The position numbers were made by a program, and so were the translations under genes. Source: Chara braunii (Eukaryota; Streptophyta; Charophyceae; Charales; Characeae). From it: 30,309 nucleotides of DNA. Below the pieces are notes generated by a model that saw only the letters and a program-made list of their open reading frames with translations, was not told the DNA's origin and searched no databases. The DNA is taken from NCBI GenBank assembly GCA_003427395.1, contig BFEA01000168.1:2187606-2217914 (forward strand), read 5' to 3'. Below, in pieces: positions 27,575 through 30,309 of the stretch (its first letter is position 1; the number at the start of each line of letters is the position of its first letter).

Positions 27575-28050
27575 ACTTACATGGCTTCCATCTGGCGAGC
27601 TTTATTTAGACAGTATTTGAATTCAACTTCAATGAGTGGTAGTGTCTCCTCCATTCCTTCACGAGCGGCCTTGCTTAGTAGCATCTTGGTCTCCTTGGGG
27701 ATGCGTTTTTCCATGGAATCCTTGGCTATAGAGACGACACGGGAGACAAAATCAAGTGCAAAGGTCTTTCCATAGGGGTAGCAAGAATAGTTGAGATCGA
27801 CAGCTTTAAATCTAATAAGGGAGAGGATTTGTCAAAGATAGCAAGGACTGAAGAAGAACTGTTTTCAAGCTTTGGGTTCGTAGGATGAGGAGGGGGGTTT
27901 TGGAAGCATCTTTTGGGAGATTTCATGCATATCGGAGGTGATATTGGAATAAAGTTCTTTGAGGGCTTGATTCTCCTCCGCCCTTCTGAGAATCTCATTG
28001 TGACCGGTCAGGGCTTGGGGGGAGATGACACCAGTGATGACAGGATCCAT
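27575..28050 (-). pseudogene. Gag-like protein (frameshifted)
   Basis: The frame starts MDPVITGVISPQALTGHNEI at 28050 and is open for 61 codons. After a shift near 27860 a second frame, open to a TAA near 27580, contains YSCYPYGKTFALDFVSRVV and EFKYCLNKARQMEAM. The sequence is protein-like and helical. It is called Gag because it is the first product upstream of RT on the same strand. No named domain is recognised. Confidence 0.55.
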
Positions 28051-28480
28051 CTGTTAAGCATGAGATGACATTAAGTCAGTTTAAGGGTTTAGTGGGTTTT
28101 TTTTGTGCAAATTGTGTTTAAGTAGCTTCTTCATTGAAGAGTTGAAGGATTCGCGGTAAAAAATAAGAGACAATAAAGAGGGGCACCACAAAAGGAAATC
28201 CGATAACAAAAAGAATGAGGATTGCTACGATTTTCATAGGAAAACACTGTGTGAGGAAAGGGTTGAGTGAGAGAGTAAGAATAAATCACAAGATAAAGCG
28301 GAAGGGAAGAAACACAAGGTCCATAAGGAGGGTTTCAAAGAAAGAGGTATCCATTGGGATCCTGCAACAAAGAGAAACATTCAAAAGATTTAGATTGATT
28401 CATAGGAATGCAGGAGGAGAGAATGGTTGGATTTTGGTTGCTTGTCGAACCCCTTTATCTTGAGCTCTTCTTAGAATTTC

Positions 28481-28524
<44 letters not shown>

Positions 28525-28667
28525 ACAAGGTGAGAGGTAGGGTTGAAGTGTATAAGGGAATATATATGGTGGCGATGAAGGAGGGGTCGCTTGTACTCTG
28601 TTGTTTGATGTCTTTATGTCAATAGTTGATAGGTTTTCTCCTTTGTGCTTCTCCTTCCTTTCGGCAG

Positions 28668-28703
<36 letters not shown>

Positions 28704-30309
28704 GGTTGATAGGAGTAAGTGATTCTGACGATGTTGTAATCAGTTGCAGTGCTGATGGTTAAATTGTGGAATAGCAGGTGATGATTTGGTCGATCATGAT
28801 GGTTGTTTTAATGAAAGGTTAATAAAGTGCATGACGTTTTTTTTTCCCCCCTCCCCCCCTCTTTTTTTTTTTTCTTTTTTTTTTTACTTATGAGTAACCA
28901 TGTAATGAATATAAAGAATGAAAGAACTAGCACTGTGAGTGGATGTGGGGAGAGAAGTAAATCAAGATTAATGAGTGTCATTATCGATTGGTGGGTTGTT
29001 AGAAGGTAGGGTTACCTTAGAGAATTGGTGACTGTGGAATGATGGTTGGTGGGTTGTTAGAATGATATTGTTAACTAGAGAATTGGGGACTGCATAATGA
29101 TGGTTGGTTGGTTTTCATGTTTTGACCTTCGCAATTATACGGCTACTGAAGGTGCCTTTGGTCAATTTGGTTGGTAGTGATATGACTTGATTGGGCGATG
29201 ACGTTTCTTGCATCTTGATTTGGTTTGGGTTCCTTCCCCCCCTTTTTTTTTTTTTTTTTAATACAAGATACAAGAGGAAAGGTGAGGGAGTTGAGGATGA
29301 TGTGGTGAGGATTAGTTGAGGTACCGATTAATCCCTTGTTGTCCTTAGTTCCTTCATTTTATTTTATTTTTTTAATCGAAAAAAGGTTTAGGGTTCATGC
29401 ATGGTAAGGTTTTAAGACAGCTGGGTGCATTGGGTTGATTCCTTTGGTGAAAGAATATAGAGTTGGTGGATGTGCGGGAAGGTAACGAAGGGACAGTGGA
29501 GGAAGGAAAGGGGAAGGATAACAAATTGGAGGTGGACAAATGAACGAGATGAGTGGAATAGGGGAGGAAAATCTCCTTGACAGTATATGCACGTAAGACG
29601 GTAATCGATAAGTACCATTAGTGGTTAGATTGATTGGTGTGCTCCTAAGTCCCTTCCTCTTTTTTTTTTTTTTTTTAATTAGGAGTAACGTGACATTGTT
29701 GATTTGCTGGATTGTTCTTCTCATCGCTTCCTTCCCATCTTCTTCCTATTTTTTTTCTTTCTGTCCCTTTTTTTTATTATTATTATTTTTTTATGGGACT
29801 TGATGGTAAAGGTGGTAGTCTTCTATGGATAATAGGATGAAGATTGAGTGGTACCTGCTGTAATTATGTTGTATTGACGGAGTCAGAGCAGAAATCATAA
29901 TTGCATATACTGCAAGTTGGTTAATGCTTGATATAGACAGAAGCCGACTTGATCAGTTGTCGGGCTTCGTGAAAGATGAAATTTTTCAATCCATTTTCTG
30001 TTTTGTTCATTTTATATGTTGTGAATGCTCTGCGGTCATGCGTGAAGATAGGTAAGTAATTGAGGGATGCCAACTGGTCGTGCTGTCTATCTTTTTAACT
30101 TGAGAGAAATCCGGTCTTCTTACTTAGTTCTTCCTATTTTTTTTTATTTTTTTTTTTACATTGGTGAAAAATGAGGGAATATAAACAATGAAGTCATTTG
30201 CTTGTAATTGCGATCCTCGTCATTTTGTGTTTTAATCTGAACCTTCTTCCCCTTTCCCTCCTCGCCCTTTTCTTCCCCCCCCCCCCCCCCCCTTTTTTTT
30301 TTTTTTTTT
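28051..30309. other. Noncoding G/T-rich region with many poly(T) tracts
   Basis: No gene is supported. At least eight T tracts of ten or more lie on the + strand (e.g. about 28483-28523, 28671-28701, 29243-29260, 29659-29677, 30293-30309) and no comparable A tracts. A 58-bp tandem duplication with TTGGTGGGTTGTTAGAA starts at 28988 and 29046. A hairpin GAAGCCGAC / GTCGGGCTTC occurs at about 29940-29970. The window ends in C and T homopolymers. It may be the leader or end repeat of the DIRS-class element. Confidence 0.5.

Larger units (their letters stand above)
23292..30309 (-). mobile_element. DIRS-class (Kangaroo-like) retroelement, right end beyond the window
   Basis: Gag-like and RT-RNase H frames lie on the - strand from 28050 to about 25150. 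A tyrosine recombinase on the + strand (24127-25146) converges with them. There is no integrase or protease, as expected for DIRS elements. Direct repeats sit at the left edge. The + strand is G-rich and C-poor from about 24.1 kb to the window end, including the noncoding 28.05-30.3 kb, which suggests that the element continues past the edge. Each frame is broken, so this copy is not autonomous. Orientation is given for gag-RT. Confidence 0.75.

Noticed and set aside
28483-28701. Retroinsertion inferred from poly(T) with GTTGATAGG repeats at 28624 and 28704
   Set aside because: The T tract lies on the wrong side of the putative direct repeats for target-primed insertion, and the repeat is short.

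Overview
This window looks like repeat-dominated nuclear DNA of a eukaryote. I find no intact host gene, rRNA gene, functional tRNA gene, operon or CRISPR array. Nearly everything recognisable is a mobile element, a remnant of one, or a tandem or simple repeat. Three things point to the green lineage, more likely an alga or early-diverging plant than a flowering plant: a plant-style L1-clade LINE, tRNA-type and other A-tailed SINEs, and a DIRS-class retroelement whose tyrosine recombinase lies opposite to its reverse transcriptase. That last layout is known to me from Kangaroo of Volvox, and DIRS elements are generally not found in flowering plants. The species assignment is an inference and remains weak.

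Layout. 1-930: no gene seen. 930-1740: degenerate array built on a CTCAAGYACGGTGCGY-like core. 2288-2800: 83-bp tandem repeat whose units each encode two hairpins. 2800-6200: anonymous sequence with one possible TATA promoter. 6290-7075: 101-bp and 54-bp tandem repeats, then long GT and GA microsatellites. 7075-12210: a thicket of small elements. One is a new-looking A-tailed SINE family with about ten copies or fragments, in which a 3' hairpin keeps its loop while its stem changes completely from copy to copy. Another is a MITE family flanked by TTAA (three copies with both ends, one solo end). There are also several very short poly(A) insertions with target-site duplications. An 85-N gap lies inside one SINE and is bordered by identical 87-bp sequence. 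12810-13620: a broken reverse-strand coding region that runs into (GTT)n repeats and so encodes poly-threonine.

13970-21545: a heavily decayed L1-type LINE on the + strand (possible ORF1, APE endonuclease, reverse transcriptase, zinc-finger-like tail). It is interrupted by about 330 bp of unrelated sequence, by an approximately 2.1-kb unclassified insertion that carries promoter-like signals, and by a 342-bp near-perfect foldback. 22017-22391 is a TA-flanked MITE; 22543-22957 is a tRNA-derived SINE.

23292 to the right edge: a DIRS/Kangaroo-like retroelement. Gag and RT-RNase H are on the - strand (28050 down to about 25150). The tyrosine recombinase is on the + strand (24127-25146) and converges with the RT. 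Two 102-bp direct repeats separated by 556 bp lie left of the recombinase and fit the B1-A2-B2 arm of split direct repeats. If so, a matching A1 should lie to the right of this window. Every retroelement reading frame shows stops or frameshifts, so no autonomous element is intact here.
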